Positions 15,975-24,184 of a DNA stretch of 64,000 nucleotides are shown here, one piece after another. The position numbers and the translations under genes were made by a program. The notes under the pieces were generated by a model that saw only the letters and a program-made list of their open reading frames with translations, ran no database searches and was not told the DNA's origin. Source of the stretch: Variovorax paradoxus NBRC 15149 (lineage in GTDB: Bacteria > Pseudomonadota > Gammaproteobacteria > Burkholderiales > Burkholderiaceae_C); assembly GCF_001591365.1 (NCBI RefSeq), contig NZ_BCUT01000005.1, positions 496,001 to 560,000 of the forward strand, read 5' to 3'. Positions within the stretch are counted from its first letter, which is position 1; the number at the start of each line of letters is the position of its first letter.

Positions 15975-16083
15975 TCCCTCTCCCTCCGGGAGAGGGTTAG
16001 GGTGAGGGCCTGGGCCTCACAACATCGCGCGGCCTTCGCTGCCGCTCACCCTCACCCCAACCCTCTCCCCGAGGGGAGAGGGA
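15975..16083. repeat. REP-like intergenic inverted repeat
   Basis: Two arms of about 34 bp face each other across about 40 bp. The left arm begins TCCCTCTCCCTCCGGGAGAG and ends GGTTAGGGTGAGGG; the right arm begins CCCTCACCCCAACCC and ends GAGGGGAGAGGGA. Each arm can also fold on itself (CTCTCCC/GGGAGAG). It fills nearly the whole gap between convergent nadA and queD. The sequence matches the dispersed palindromes common between genes of many high-GC proteobacteria. It could also stop both transcripts. Confidence 0.85.
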
Positions 16084-16090
16084 GCGAGAC

Positions 16091-16453
16091 TCAGAACTCC
16101 AGCGTACAACTGTCCCCCAGCGCCTCGCGCCACACGCGCACGCGCGCGAGCGAGGGCCTGAATTCCGGCAGCGCATCTGCAATGAACAGGCACAGGTTCT
16201 CGAGCGTCGGCGGATGCAGCCCCGCCACGTCGTCGAGCAGGTGGTGGTCGAGCTGCTCGCGCACGTCGCCGAGCCGGCGGCGCAGCACTCCCAGGTCGAC
16301 GACCATGCCTGTGACGGGATCGCGCTGGCCCGCGAGCCAGACTTCGGCGTGGTAGGTGTGGCCGTGGATACGGCGGCTGCCTTCGGCTTCGATCTCGCGC
16401 TTGAGCGTGTGCGCGGCGTCGAAGAAAAAGCGTTGGCTGATGGTGAATCGCAT
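16091..16453 (-). CDS. queD: 6-carboxy-5,6,7,8-tetrahydropterin synthase (QueD), variant active site
   Basis: The 120-residue protein of the 6-pyruvoyl-tetrahydropterin synthase fold has zinc ligands His15 (DAAHTL), His30 and His32 (RIHGHTYH), then DHHLLDD and the substrate-binding PTLEN. It should convert dihydroneopterin triphosphate to carboxytetrahydropterin for queuosine. The nucleophilic Cys that normally lies four residues before the first His of HGH (Cys27 in E. coli QueD) is Ser26 here (GSRRIHGH). queE follows upstream in the same direction with a 17-bp gap, which supports the queuosine role. The altered residue could reflect a relaxed mechanism or another pterin reaction. Confidence 0.85.
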   Translation of the reverse strand: MRFTISQRFFFDAAHTLKREIEAEGSRRIHGHTYHAEVWLAGQRDPVTGMVVDLGVLRRRLGDVREQLDHHLLDDVAGLHPPTLENLCLFIADALPEFRPSLARVRVWREALGDSCTLEF

Positions 16454-16470
16454 CTGAAAAATGTCCGCGC

Positions 16471-17109
16471 TCAGCGGATGCCGGTGATCTTGTGGGTCTG
16501 CACGCTGAGGCGCCACGCCGGATGGCGCATGCATTCGGCAATGCACAGCTCGGTGTTGGCTATGCGGTCGGGCCCGTCCATCGGCTGCAGGAAGCGGTGC
16601 GTGAACTCGCCGGTGCGCGCCATCGTGTCGAGATCGAATTCGGTCTGAGGCCACACCAGCTTGAGCTCCTGCCCGCGCTGCTGCACCCACGGCGCGCCGG
16701 CCTTGGGGCTGATGCAGAGCCAGTCGATGCCCTCGGGCGCAGCGACCGTGCCGTTGCTTTCCACCGCGATGCGAAAGCGCCGCGCATGCAGCGCATCGAC
16801 CAGCGCGGCGTCCACCTGCAGCAGCGGCTCGCCGCCGGTCAGCACCACCAGCCGGTGCTCGGCGTCTTCGGCCGGCCATTGCGCGGCGATGGTGTCGGCC
16901 AGCAGCTCGGCATTCTTGAACTTGCCGCCCAGCGTGCCGTCGGTGCCGACGAAATCGGTGTCGCAGAAACGGCAGACGGCCGTGGCGCGGTCTTCCTCGC
17001 GGCCGGTCCAGAGGTTGCAGCCCGCGAAGCGGCAGAACACGGCCGGCATGCCGGCCTGGCCGCCTTCGCCTTGCAGGGTGTAGAAGATTTCCTTGACGCT
17101 GTAGGTCAT
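16471..17109 (-). CDS. queE: 7-carboxy-7-deazaguanine synthase (radical SAM)
   Basis: The 212-residue minimal radical SAM enzyme begins with FYTLQGEGGQAG. Its cluster-binding cysteines are Cys31, Cys46 and Cys49, a CX14CX2C spacing instead of CX3CX2C. The long hairpin between the first two Cys is the arrangement described for Burkholderia multivorans QueE. GGEPLLQ and SPKAGAP are further SAM/substrate motifs. It converts carboxytetrahydropterin from QueD to carboxydeazaguanine. Its ATG overlaps the TGA of panC (ATGA), so it is translationally coupled to the pantothenate genes. Confidence 0.95.
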   Translation of the reverse strand: MTYSVKEIFYTLQGEGGQAGMPAVFCRFAGCNLWTGREEDRATAVCRFCDTDFVGTDGTLGGKFKNAELLADTIAAQWPAEDAEHRLVVLTGGEPLLQVDAALVDALHARRFRIAVESNGTVAAPEGIDWLCISPKAGAPWVQQRGQELKLVWPQTEFDLDTMARTGEFTHRFLQPMDGPDRIANTELCIAECMRHPAWRLSVQTHKITGIR

Positions 17110-17957
17110 GAGGGCATCGCGTCGATTTCGAGGTTGTCGATCAGCCGCGTGCCGCCCAGCCGCGCCGCGGCCAGTGCCACGAGCGGCTCGCCAGCCAGAT
17201 TGGCGGAACTGGGCGCCTGCAGGTCGGAGCGGCGCCGCAGCACAAGATAGTCCGGTTGCCAGCCGCGCTGCGCCAGCGCCTGCATTGCCCGCGCTTCGAT
17301 CGCGGCCAAATCGCGCTCGCCGGCTTGCACCGCCTGGGCCATGGCCTTCAGCGCCTTCGAGAGCTGCACGGCCTCCACGCGCTCGGCCTCGCTCAGGTAG
17401 CCGTTGCGCGAGGACAGCGCGAGCCCGTCCTCCGCGCGGAAGGTCTCGCTGCCCACGATCTCGATCGGCAGCGCGAACTGCCGCACCATGTGGCGGATCA
17501 TCATGAGCTGCTGGTAGTCCTTCTTGCCGAACACCGCCACGCGCGGCTGCACGCACTGGAAGAGTTTCATCACCACCGTGCACACGCCGACGAAGAAGCC
17601 CGGGCGGAAATGGCCTTCGAGGATGTCGGCGAGTGCCGGGTCCGGGTGCACCTTGCAGGTCTGCGGCTCGGGGTAGAGCGCCTTTTCGTCGGGCGCAAAG
17701 AGCACGCCGCAGCCGGCCGCGCGCAGCTTCTCGCAGTCGCTGTCCCAGGTGCGCGGGTAGGTGTCGAAATCCTCGTGCGGCAGGAACTGCAGGCGGTTCA
17801 CGAAGATGCTGGCCACGGTGACGTCGCCCAGCGGCTTGGCCTGCTTCACGAGCGCGAGGTGGCCCTCGTGCAGGTTGCCCATGGTGGGGACGAAGGCGGG
17901 GCGCTCGAAGGCGGCCAGGTGGCTGCGCAGCTCGTCGATGGTGCGTGCGATGTACAT
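17106..17957 (-). CDS. panC: Pantoate--beta-alanine ligase
   Basis: The 283-residue enzyme has the nucleotidyl-transferase signature PTMGNLHEGHLALV (HxGH type), SIFVNRLQFLPHEDFDTYPR, FGKKDYQQLMMI and the KMSKS-like ALSSRNGYLS. It joins pantoate and beta-alanine with ATP to make pantothenate. It reads in one direction with panB (15-bp gap) and overlaps queE by 4 bp, forming a panB-panC-queE-queD unit. Confidence 0.97.
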   Translation of the reverse strand: MYIARTIDELRSHLAAFERPAFVPTMGNLHEGHLALVKQAKPLGDVTVASIFVNRLQFLPHEDFDTYPRTWDSDCEKLRAAGCGVLFAPDEKALYPEPQTCKVHPDPALADILEGHFRPGFFVGVCTVVMKLFQCVQPRVAVFGKKDYQQLMMIRHMVRQFALPIEIVGSETFRAEDGLALSSRNGYLSEAERVEAVQLSKALKAMAQAVQAGERDLAAIEARAMQALAQRGWQPDYLVLRRRSDLQAPSSANLAGEPLVALAAARLGGTRLIDNLEIDAMPS

Positions 17958-17972
17958 GTCTCGGTTCCTTCC

Positions 17973-18866
17973 TTACCAGGCGTGGAGTTGGTCGTCGGGG
18001 AAGCTGCCGTCCTTGACGGCCTGCACGTAGGCCTCGAGGGCGGGCAGCACGCCCGGCGCATCGGCCATGAAGTTGCGCACGAACTTCGGCATCTTTCCAA
18101 GGTTGATGCCCAGCATGTCGTGCAACACGAGCACCTGGCCGGCGGTGCCCTTGCCGGCGCCGATGCCGATGGTGGCGCAGTGCTTGAGTTCGGCGGTGAG
18201 CTCGGCGGCCAGCGCGGCCGGCACCATCTCGAGCACCAGCATGGTCGCGCCCGCGTCCTGCAGCGCATGCGCCTGCTGCTTGAGCAGCGCGCCGGCGTCG
18301 CCCTTGCCCTGCACGCGGTAGCCGCCCAGCGCATGCACGGTCTGCGGCGTCAGGCCCAGGTGCGCGCACACCGGAATGCCGCGCTCCACCAGGAAGCGCA
18401 CCGTCTCGGTGGTCCAGCCGCCGCCTTCGAGCTTGACCATGTGGGCGCCGGCCTGCATCAGCACCGTGGCGCTGCGCAAGGCCTGCTCGCGCGATTCCTG
18501 GTAGCTGCCGAAGGGCAGGTCGGCAATCAGCCAGGCCGTGCCCTGCACACGGCGCAGGCCGCGCGAGACGCTGTCGGTGTGGTAGCGCATGGCGTCCAGG
18601 CTCACGCCCACGGTGCTGTTCAGGCCTTGGCAGACCATGCCGAGCGAGTCGCCGACCAGCAGGCAATCGATGCCGGCCGCGTCGGCCATGGCCGCAAAGG
18701 TGGCGTCGTAGGCCGTGAGCATCGAGATCTTCTCGCCGCGCGCATGCATGTCGGCCAGGCGCGGCAGGCTCAGGGGCTTGCGCGAGGCGGGCAGCGAGGC
18801 CGGCGGCAGCGTGCCGTAGGGCGAGGCTGGCGTGGTTTCCGGCGGTGGGGTGGTGGTGTTCGACAT
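17973..18866 (-). CDS. panB: 3-methyl-2-oxobutanoate hydroxymethyltransferase
   Basis: The 297-residue TIM-barrel enzyme has a variable Thr/Pro-rich N-terminus (about 1-35). Its signatures are KISMLTAYDATFA, LLVGDSLGMV (Mg2+-binding Asp), LPFGSY, VKLEGGG, and HLGLTPQ. It forms ketopantoate from alpha-ketoisovalerate and methylene-tetrahydrofolate. The start at 18866 (ATG) is 73 bp from the end of nadB, which reads in the same direction, so one long transcript from scpA to queD is possible. Confidence 0.96.
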   Translation of the reverse strand: MSNTTTPPPETTPASPYGTLPPASLPASRKPLSLPRLADMHARGEKISMLTAYDATFAAMADAAGIDCLLVGDSLGMVCQGLNSTVGVSLDAMRYHTDSVSRGLRRVQGTAWLIADLPFGSYQESREQALRSATVLMQAGAHMVKLEGGGWTTETVRFLVERGIPVCAHLGLTPQTVHALGGYRVQGKGDAGALLKQQAHALQDAGATMLVLEMVPAALAAELTAELKHCATIGIGAGKGTAGQVLVLHDMLGINLGKMPKFVRNFMADAPGVLPALEAYVQAVKDGSFPDDQLHAW

Positions 18867-18939
18867 GGTTGGGTTTCTCCCTGCGGGCGTCGGTGGCCGG
18901 GCATCCTTGAGTGAAGAAAACGTGAAAAGCGGGTGGTTT

Positions 18940-20511
18940 TCAGTCCGCCGAGGGCACCAGCACGGTCGGTGCGGTCGGCTCGGCGAGCGAGGGATAGTCG
19001 CGGCTGAAATGCAGCCCGCGGCTTTCGTGGCGGGCCTGGGCGCAGCGCACGATCAGCTCGGCCACCTGCACCAGGTTGCGCAGTTCGAGCAGGTCGCGCG
19101 TGACGTGGAAGTTCGCGTAGAACTCCTGGATCTCGGCCTGCAGCAGCGCGATGCGGTGGCTCGCGCGCTCCAGGCGCTTGTTGGTGCGCACGATGCCGAC
19201 GTAGTCCCACATGAAGCGGCGCAGCTCGTCCCAGTTGTGCGAGATGACCACGGCCTCGTCGGCATCGGTCACGCGGCTTTCGTCCCAGGCCGGCAGTTCG
19301 ATGCGCTCGCGCGCCGGTGCCGCGGCAATGGCGGCGGCCGCGGCGCGTGCGAACACCATGCACTCGACCAGCGAATTGCTCGCAAGGCGGTTGGCGCCGT
19401 GCAGCCCGGTGCAGGCAGTCTCGCCGATGGCGTAGAGGCCGGGCAGGTCGGTGCGCCCGGCCAGGTCGCTCAGCACGCCGCCGCAGGTGTAGTGCGCGGC
19501 CGGCACCACGGGGATGGGCTCGCGCGTGATGTCGATGCCCAGCTCGGCGCAGCGCGCGAGGATGTTGGGGAAATGTTCTTTAAGAAATGCCGGCGGCTGG
19601 TGCGAGATGTCCAGGTGCACGCAGTCCAGCCCGTGCTTCTTCATCTCGAAGTCGATGGCGCGCGCCACCACGTCGCGCGGCGCGAGTTCGGCGCGCTCGT
19701 CGTGCTTTGGCATGAAGCGCGTTCCGTCGGGCAGCTTGAGCAGCCCGCCTTCGCCGCGCACCGCCTCGCTGATCAGGAATGACTTGGCGTGCGGGTGGTA
19801 GAGGCAGGTCGGGTGGAACTGGATGAATTCCATGTTCGATACCCGGCAGCCCGCGCGCCAGGCCGCGGCAATGCCGTCGCCGGTGGCGGTGTCGGGGTTG
19901 GTGGTGTAGAGGTACACCTTGCCCGCGCCGCCCGTGGCCAGGATGGTGTGCGGCGCGCGGAAGGCCAGCACTTCATCGGTTTGGTCGTCGAGCGCATAGA
20001 GGCCCGCGCAGGCGGGATCCTTCAGGCCGAGCCCGGTGCCGGTGACGAGGTCGACCAGCGTGTGGTGCTCGAAGAGCGAGATGTTGGGCGTGCGGCGCAC
20101 CTGCTCGATCAGCGTGCGCTGCACGGCCGCGCCGGTGGCGTCGGTCACGTGCACGATGCGGCGCTGGCTGTGGCCGCCTTCGCGCGTCAGGTGCAGGCCG
20201 CCGCCTTCCTCCGAGAACGGCACGCCGAGCTCGCGCAGCCAGGCGATGGCCTCAGGCGCGCCCTCGACGACCAGGCGCGTGGCCTCGGGGTCGCAGAGGC
20301 CGGCGCCGGCCACCAGCGTGTCTTCCACATGGGCGTCGAAGCTGTCGCCCGCGGCCAGCACCGCAGCGATGCCGCCCTGCGCCCAGGCGCTGGAGCCGTC
20401 GTTGAGCGCGCGCTTGGTCAGCACGGCCACGCGGTGCGTGGGCGCCAGATGCAGCGCGGCGGAGAGGCCTGCAAGGCCGCTGCCGACGATGAGGACGTCG
20501 AAGTCGTGCAC
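18940..20511 (-). CDS. nadB: L-aspartate oxidase
   Basis: The 523-residue flavoprotein has an N-terminal FAD-binding motif VGSGLAGLSAAL and the succinate-dehydrogenase-like segment KRALNDGSSAWAQGGIAAV. Active-site motifs are THREGGHSQRRIVH, FIQFHPT and HYTCGGV, and NRLASNSLVECMVF lies near the C-terminal FAD site. It oxidises aspartate to iminoaspartate, the substrate of NadA. It completes nadA, nadB and nadC in one 7-kb interval, although nadB is on the opposite strand. Spacing to scpA is 29 bp. Confidence 0.97.
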   Translation of the reverse strand: MHDFDVLIVGSGLAGLSAALHLAPTHRVAVLTKRALNDGSSAWAQGGIAAVLAAGDSFDAHVEDTLVAGAGLCDPEATRLVVEGAPEAIAWLRELGVPFSEEGGGLHLTREGGHSQRRIVHVTDATGAAVQRTLIEQVRRTPNISLFEHHTLVDLVTGTGLGLKDPACAGLYALDDQTDEVLAFRAPHTILATGGAGKVYLYTTNPDTATGDGIAAAWRAGCRVSNMEFIQFHPTCLYHPHAKSFLISEAVRGEGGLLKLPDGTRFMPKHDERAELAPRDVVARAIDFEMKKHGLDCVHLDISHQPPAFLKEHFPNILARCAELGIDITREPIPVVPAAHYTCGGVLSDLAGRTDLPGLYAIGETACTGLHGANRLASNSLVECMVFARAAAAAIAAAPARERIELPAWDESRVTDADEAVVISHNWDELRRFMWDYVGIVRTNKRLERASHRIALLQAEIQEFYANFHVTRDLLELRNLVQVAELIVRCAQARHESRGLHFSRDYPSLAEPTAPTVLVPSAD

Positions 20512-20540
20512 GGCGGATTTCTCGGAAGTAGGAAAGAGGC

Positions 20541-21377
20541 TCAGGCGGGCGAGTAGGCCAGCCGCACGTAGATCGGCGCGAAGGCCTCGGCCTGCGTGAT
20601 GTCGATCAGCGTTTCCTTCGCGAGCTCGAGCATCGCGATGAAGGTGACGATCAGCACCGGCGCGCCGCGCGACACGTCGAACAGCTTCTCGAATTCGACG
20701 AAGCGCTGCCCCTGCAGGTGGCGCAGCACGATGCTCATGTGCTCGCGCACGTTGAGCTCCTCGCGCGAGATCTTGTGGTGCTGCACGAGCTTGGCGCGCT
20801 TCATGATGTCGGCCCAGGCGTCGCGCAGCTCGATCACGTTCACATCCGGAAAGCGCGGCTTGAGCGACTGCTCGATGTAGACCTGCCCCTTCCAGAAGTC
20901 GCGTCCGTAGGTCGGCAGCGCGCTGATGGCGGCGGCCTGCAGCTTGGTCTGCTCGTACTCGAGCAGGCGGCGCACGAGCTCGGCGCGCGGGTCTTCGGCC
21001 TCTTCGCCGTCGGCCACCTTCTTGGGCGGCAGCAGCATGCGCGACTTGATCTCGATCAGCATCGCGGCCATCAGCAAATACTCGGCCGCGAGCTCCAGGT
21101 TGGTCTGGCGGATCTCGTCGACGTAGCTCAGGTACTGCCGCGTGAGCCCCGCCATCGGGATGTCGAGGATGTTGAAGTTCTGCTTCCTGATCAGGTAGAG
21201 CAGCAGATCGAGCGGGCCCTCGAAGGCCTCGAGGAAGACCTGCAATGCCTCCGGCGGGATGTACAGGTCCTTCGGCATCGCGAACAGTGGCTCGCCATAG
21301 AGCCTCGCGAGCGCGACCTGGTCGACCACTTCGGGCATGCTGGCCACGAGCGTGTCGCTGTCCTCGTTGTCCTTCAT
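20541..21377 (-). CDS. scpA: Segregation and condensation protein A
   Basis: The 278-residue kleisin of the SMC-ScpAB complex contains the family signature FEGPLDLLLYLIRKQNFNIL (about residues 53-72), then AAEYLLMAAMLIEIKSRMLLP and a C-terminal winged helix that would contact the SMC head. It links the two SMC arms and shapes the chromosome. No scpB is adjacent; it must be elsewhere. The first 45 residues are acidic and variable. It is the first gene of the possible scpA-nadB-panB-panC-queE-queD transcript. Confidence 0.93.
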   Translation of the reverse strand: MKDNEDSDTLVASMPEVVDQVALARLYGEPLFAMPKDLYIPPEALQVFLEAFEGPLDLLLYLIRKQNFNILDIPMAGLTRQYLSYVDEIRQTNLELAAEYLLMAAMLIEIKSRMLLPPKKVADGEEAEDPRAELVRRLLEYEQTKLQAAAISALPTYGRDFWKGQVYIEQSLKPRFPDVNVIELRDAWADIMKRAKLVQHHKISREELNVREHMSIVLRHLQGQRFVEFEKLFDVSRGAPVLIVTFIAMLELAKETLIDITQAEAFAPIYVRLAYSPA

Positions 21378-21386
21378 CGGGTGCTT

Positions 21387-21403
21387 GCTATCATTTCAAT
21401 AGC
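21387..21403. repeat. Short A/T-centred palindrome (Comamonadaceae-type)
   Basis: GCTAT and ATAGC face each other around CATTTCA in the 68-bp gap between scpA and the DUF3460 gene. The wider string TTGCTATCATTTCAATAGC resembles small palindromes that I recall as abundant between genes in Comamonadaceae genomes. That resemblance is from memory and not checked. It sits just upstream of scpA on the minus strand and might instead form part of its leader. Confidence 0.5.
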
Positions 21404-21445
21404 TGCGCACGACGGCGGCAAACGATGGATGCCGGCTGGGCACCA

Positions 21446-21652
21446 TTACTTGGCTTGGGTCTGGTAGACGTACGGCTGCTGCGGCACGCGGGCTTCGCTG
21501 TACTCCTCGAGCAGGCTGCGGTCGAGGTGCTTGTCCCAGAGCAGGGCGCGGCCGGCGCGCTGTTCGGCTTCCAGCGTCGGCTTCTTGGCTTTCATCTCCT
21601 CGATGAAGTTGGTGATCTCGGAGGTGTAGTGGGGGCGGCGGAAGATGGACAT
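21446..21652 (-). CDS. DUF3460 family small protein
   Basis: The 68-residue soluble protein contains RRPHYTSEITNFIEEMKAKK, LEAEQRAGRALLWDK and a Tyr-rich C-terminus (QPYVYQTQ). This is the pattern of DUF3460, a family found in beta-proteobacteria with no known function. ATG at 21652 is preceded by AAAGGTCCAGTCT. It is divergent from a BamE-like lipoprotein with only 39 bp between the starts, so at least one of the two promoters must reach into coding sequence. Confidence 0.78.
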   Translation of the reverse strand: MSIFRRPHYTSEITNFIEEMKAKKPTLEAEQRAGRALLWDKHLDRSLLEEYSEARVPQQPYVYQTQAK

Positions 21653-21691
21653 AGACTGGACCTTTGTGGCGCGAATTTTACCGGGGATGGA

Positions 21692-22195
21692 ATGAAGCAG
21701 CGAAAACAGTGGCGGATCGGCATGGCGGCGGCACTGCTGGCGGGTGTGATCGGGCTTGCGGGCTGCGACAACCAGCGCATCAGCGAACTGGAAGAAGGCG
21801 TCTCCACCGAAGCCGACGTGCGCGCCAGGTTCGGCCAGCCCGAGAACATCTGGGATGCGCCGAACGGCCGCGTGTTCGAGTACAACCGCCAGCCGCAGGG
21901 CCAGAAGAACTACATGATCACCATCGGCGCCGACGGCAGGATGAGCGCGCTGCGCCAGGTGCTGACGCCCGAGAACTTCGCCAGGGTGCAGCCGGGCATG
22001 ATGATGGAAGACCTGCGCAAGATGCTCGGCAAGCCCGCGAAGATCACGCCCTATGCACTCAAGCGCGAAACCGAGTGGGAGTGGCGCTGGGTCCAGCCGC
22101 CGAATTCGCCCATGGTGTTCACCGCAACCCTCAACGACGACCAGCGCGTGGTGCGCAGCGGCTCGTCGCCCGACCGGAGCACCGAGGCCAACTAG
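21692..22195 (+). CDS. SmpA/OmlA (BamE-like) outer-membrane lipoprotein
   Basis: The 167-residue lipoprotein has a signal peptide and lipobox GLAGC (Cys25). Two short SmpA/OmlA-type repeats follow, each with the BamE-like pattern of a turn after V-x-x-x-F-G-x-P: STEADVRARFGQPENIW and MMEDLRKMLGKPAKI. BamE-fold lipoproteins assist outer-membrane protein assembly or envelope stability; whether this one is the true BamE is uncertain because it is longer and has a repeated motif. ATG at 21692 follows GGGGATGGA. Its TAG stop overlaps the stop of the convergent SulP gene (CTAG, 4 bp). Confidence 0.8.
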   Translation: MKQRKQWRIGMAAALLAGVIGLAGCDNQRISELEEGVSTEADVRARFGQPENIWDAPNGRVFEYNRQPQGQKNYMITIGADGRMSALRQVLTPENFARVQPGMMMEDLRKMLGKPAKITPYALKRETEWEWRWVQPPNSPMVFTATLNDDQRVVRSGSSPDRSTEAN

Positions 22196-23868
22196 CCTTC
22201 GGTGCCGTGCGGCTGGCCGCTCGTCAGCTCGTCGGCAAACCCCGAGCGCACGATCACCTCGAGCGGCTGCGGCTGCAGCGATTCCACCCGCAGCAGCCCG
22301 CCGCGCGCCAGCACCGCGCGGTGCAATTGCCGCAGCGCGTCGACGCCCGTGGCGTCCAGGTAGATGAGGTGCGTGGCGTCGAGCACCACCGTCATGCCGC
22401 GCGGTGCGCTTTCGGCCGCGTTGACGGCCTCGTCCAGCTTGGCCGCCGCCCCGAAGAACAGCGCGCCGTAGAGCCGGTAGGTGAGCACCGGCGGCTGCAT
22501 CGTGACCAGCTCGACGCTGAACAGCTCGCTCATGCGCCGGATGAAGAGCGCGCAGGCCAGCACAAGGCCCGCCTGCACCGCCACCGTCAGGTCGAACACC
22601 ACCGTGAGAAAGAAGGTGCCGAGCATCAGCAGCCGGTAATGGCGGCTGAAGTGGCGCAGCTGCCCCGGCGTGAACTCGCGCCATTCGCCCATGTTCAGGC
22701 CCACGAAGACCAGGATGCCCGCCAGCACCGCGAGCGGCACGTGGCGCGCGAGCGGCGCGGCCAGCAGCACCACCACCATCAGCGTGACCGCATGCACGAT
22801 GCCCGCGATCGGCGAGCTGGCGCCCGAGCGGATGTTGGTCACGGTGCGCGCGATGGTGCCGGTGGCCGGCATGCCGCCGAAGAAGGGCGCCACCACGTTG
22901 GCGATGCCCTGGGCCATCAGCTCCTGGTTCGGATCGTGGCGCGGCTGGCCGCTGAGCTGGTCGGACACGCGCGCGCACAGCAGCGACTCGATGGCGCCCA
23001 GGATCGCGATGGTCAGCGTTGGCGTGACCAGCTGCTTGACCGTTTCCCATGAAAAGTCGGGCAGCGCAAAAGCCGGCAGGCCTTCGGGAATGCCGCCGAA
23101 GCGCGTGCCGATGGTTTCCACCGGCAGGCTGAAGCCCCACGACACCAGCGTGAGCGTGACCAGCGCGACGATCGGCCCCGGCATGCGCGAGCCCACCTGC
23201 ACCGCGCGCGTGCGCGCCATGCGCCCCGCCAGGCGCTGCACCGCATGGCCCACCTTCGATTCGCCCTGCAGCAGCAGCGGCCAGATCGCAAGGCCGGCCA
23301 GGCAGGCCAGCCCGAGCGCGAAGGCATAGGGATTGAAGGTGCCGATCTGCAGCGCCATGGCATGCAGCTGCGAGAACACGTCCGCCGGCATCTTGGCGAC
23401 CGTGAGCCCGAGCAGGTCCTTGAGCTGCGACAGCAGGATGAGCACCGCGATGCCGTTGGTGAATCCGACCACGATCGACAGCGGCACGAAGCGCACCAGC
23501 CGCCCGAGCCCGAACAGCCCCGCAGTGAACAGCAGCACGCCGGCACAGGCGGTGGAAATCAGCAGGTTGGCCACGCCATAGCGTTCGACGATGCCGTAGA
23601 CGATCACGATGAACGCGCCGGCCGGCCCGCCGATCTGCACCGCCGAGCCGCCCAGCAGCGAGATCAGGAAGCCCGCGATGATCGCCGTCCAGATGCCGGC
23701 CTCGGGCTTGAGCCCGGAGGCGATGGCAAAGGCCATGGCCAGCGGCAGCGCCACGATGCCCACCGTGGCGCCGGCCCCCAGGTCCTTGAAGAAGCGCTCC
23801 CGGCTGTAGCTCGCCATCGCGTCCAGCAGGCGCGGGCGGAAGCGGGTGATGTTCAGCGGTGACTGCAT
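22192..23868 (-). CDS. SulP family inorganic anion transporter with STAS domain
   Basis: The 558-residue protein has an N-terminal region of 10-14 hydrophobic helices with SulP signatures (GATVGIVALPLAMAFAIASG near residue 33 and FTNGIAVLILLSQLKDLLG). It ends with a cytoplasmic STAS domain (about 440-550, TVVLDATHLIYLDATGVDALRQLH). SulP proteins carry sulfate, bicarbonate or other anions; the substrate cannot be read from sequence. The gene is alone on its strand and convergent with the BamE-like lipoprotein. Confidence 0.92.
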   Translation of the reverse strand: MQSPLNITRFRPRLLDAMASYSRERFFKDLGAGATVGIVALPLAMAFAIASGLKPEAGIWTAIIAGFLISLLGGSAVQIGGPAGAFIVIVYGIVERYGVANLLISTACAGVLLFTAGLFGLGRLVRFVPLSIVVGFTNGIAVLILLSQLKDLLGLTVAKMPADVFSQLHAMALQIGTFNPYAFALGLACLAGLAIWPLLLQGESKVGHAVQRLAGRMARTRAVQVGSRMPGPIVALVTLTLVSWGFSLPVETIGTRFGGIPEGLPAFALPDFSWETVKQLVTPTLTIAILGAIESLLCARVSDQLSGQPRHDPNQELMAQGIANVVAPFFGGMPATGTIARTVTNIRSGASSPIAGIVHAVTLMVVVLLAAPLARHVPLAVLAGILVFVGLNMGEWREFTPGQLRHFSRHYRLLMLGTFFLTVVFDLTVAVQAGLVLACALFIRRMSELFSVELVTMQPPVLTYRLYGALFFGAAAKLDEAVNAAESAPRGMTVVLDATHLIYLDATGVDALRQLHRAVLARGGLLRVESLQPQPLEVIVRSGFADELTSGQPHGTEG

Positions 23869-23937
23869 GTGGCGCCATTGTGACCCGCGCGCCGCGTGCG
23901 CAGGAAGGCTTGCGGGCAGCGCCGGGGCGCCGCCGGC

Positions 23938-24162
23938 TCAGTCGCTGTCGGGAATCACCGCGTCGGCGGCCGCGCCCACGGCCTTGCCGGTGATGCGCGC
24001 GGTGCCGATGGCGGCATCGGCCGCGAGCCCGACCGCGCCGGCGCCCACGCTCACGGCGGTGCTGGCCACGGTGACCACGGCGCAGCCGCCCAGCAGCAGG
24101 GCGCCGGCGAGGCCGAGCGCCGCGAGAACGAAGGGGCGGAAGCGGGGGCGGGGGCTTTGCAT
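23938..24162 (-). CDS. Small Ala-rich lipoprotein
   Basis: The 74-residue protein has a signal sequence with the lipobox LLLGGC (Cys27) followed by an Ala/Gly/Val-rich mature part (TVASTAVSVGAGAVGLAADA) that ends VIPDSD. It resembles short lipoproteins of unknown function common in proteobacteria (NF038104-like, from memory). ATG at 24162 was preferred to an in-frame GTG 15 bases earlier. It lies between the SulP transporter and the CoA-transferase, all on the minus strand; the 69-bp gap after it shows nothing notable. Confidence 0.7.
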   Translation of the reverse strand: MQSPRPRFRPFVLAALGLAGALLLGGCAVVTVASTAVSVGAGAVGLAADAAIGTARITGKAVGAAADAVIPDSD

Positions 24163-24184
24163 GCGCGGATTTTGCACCGCGCGC

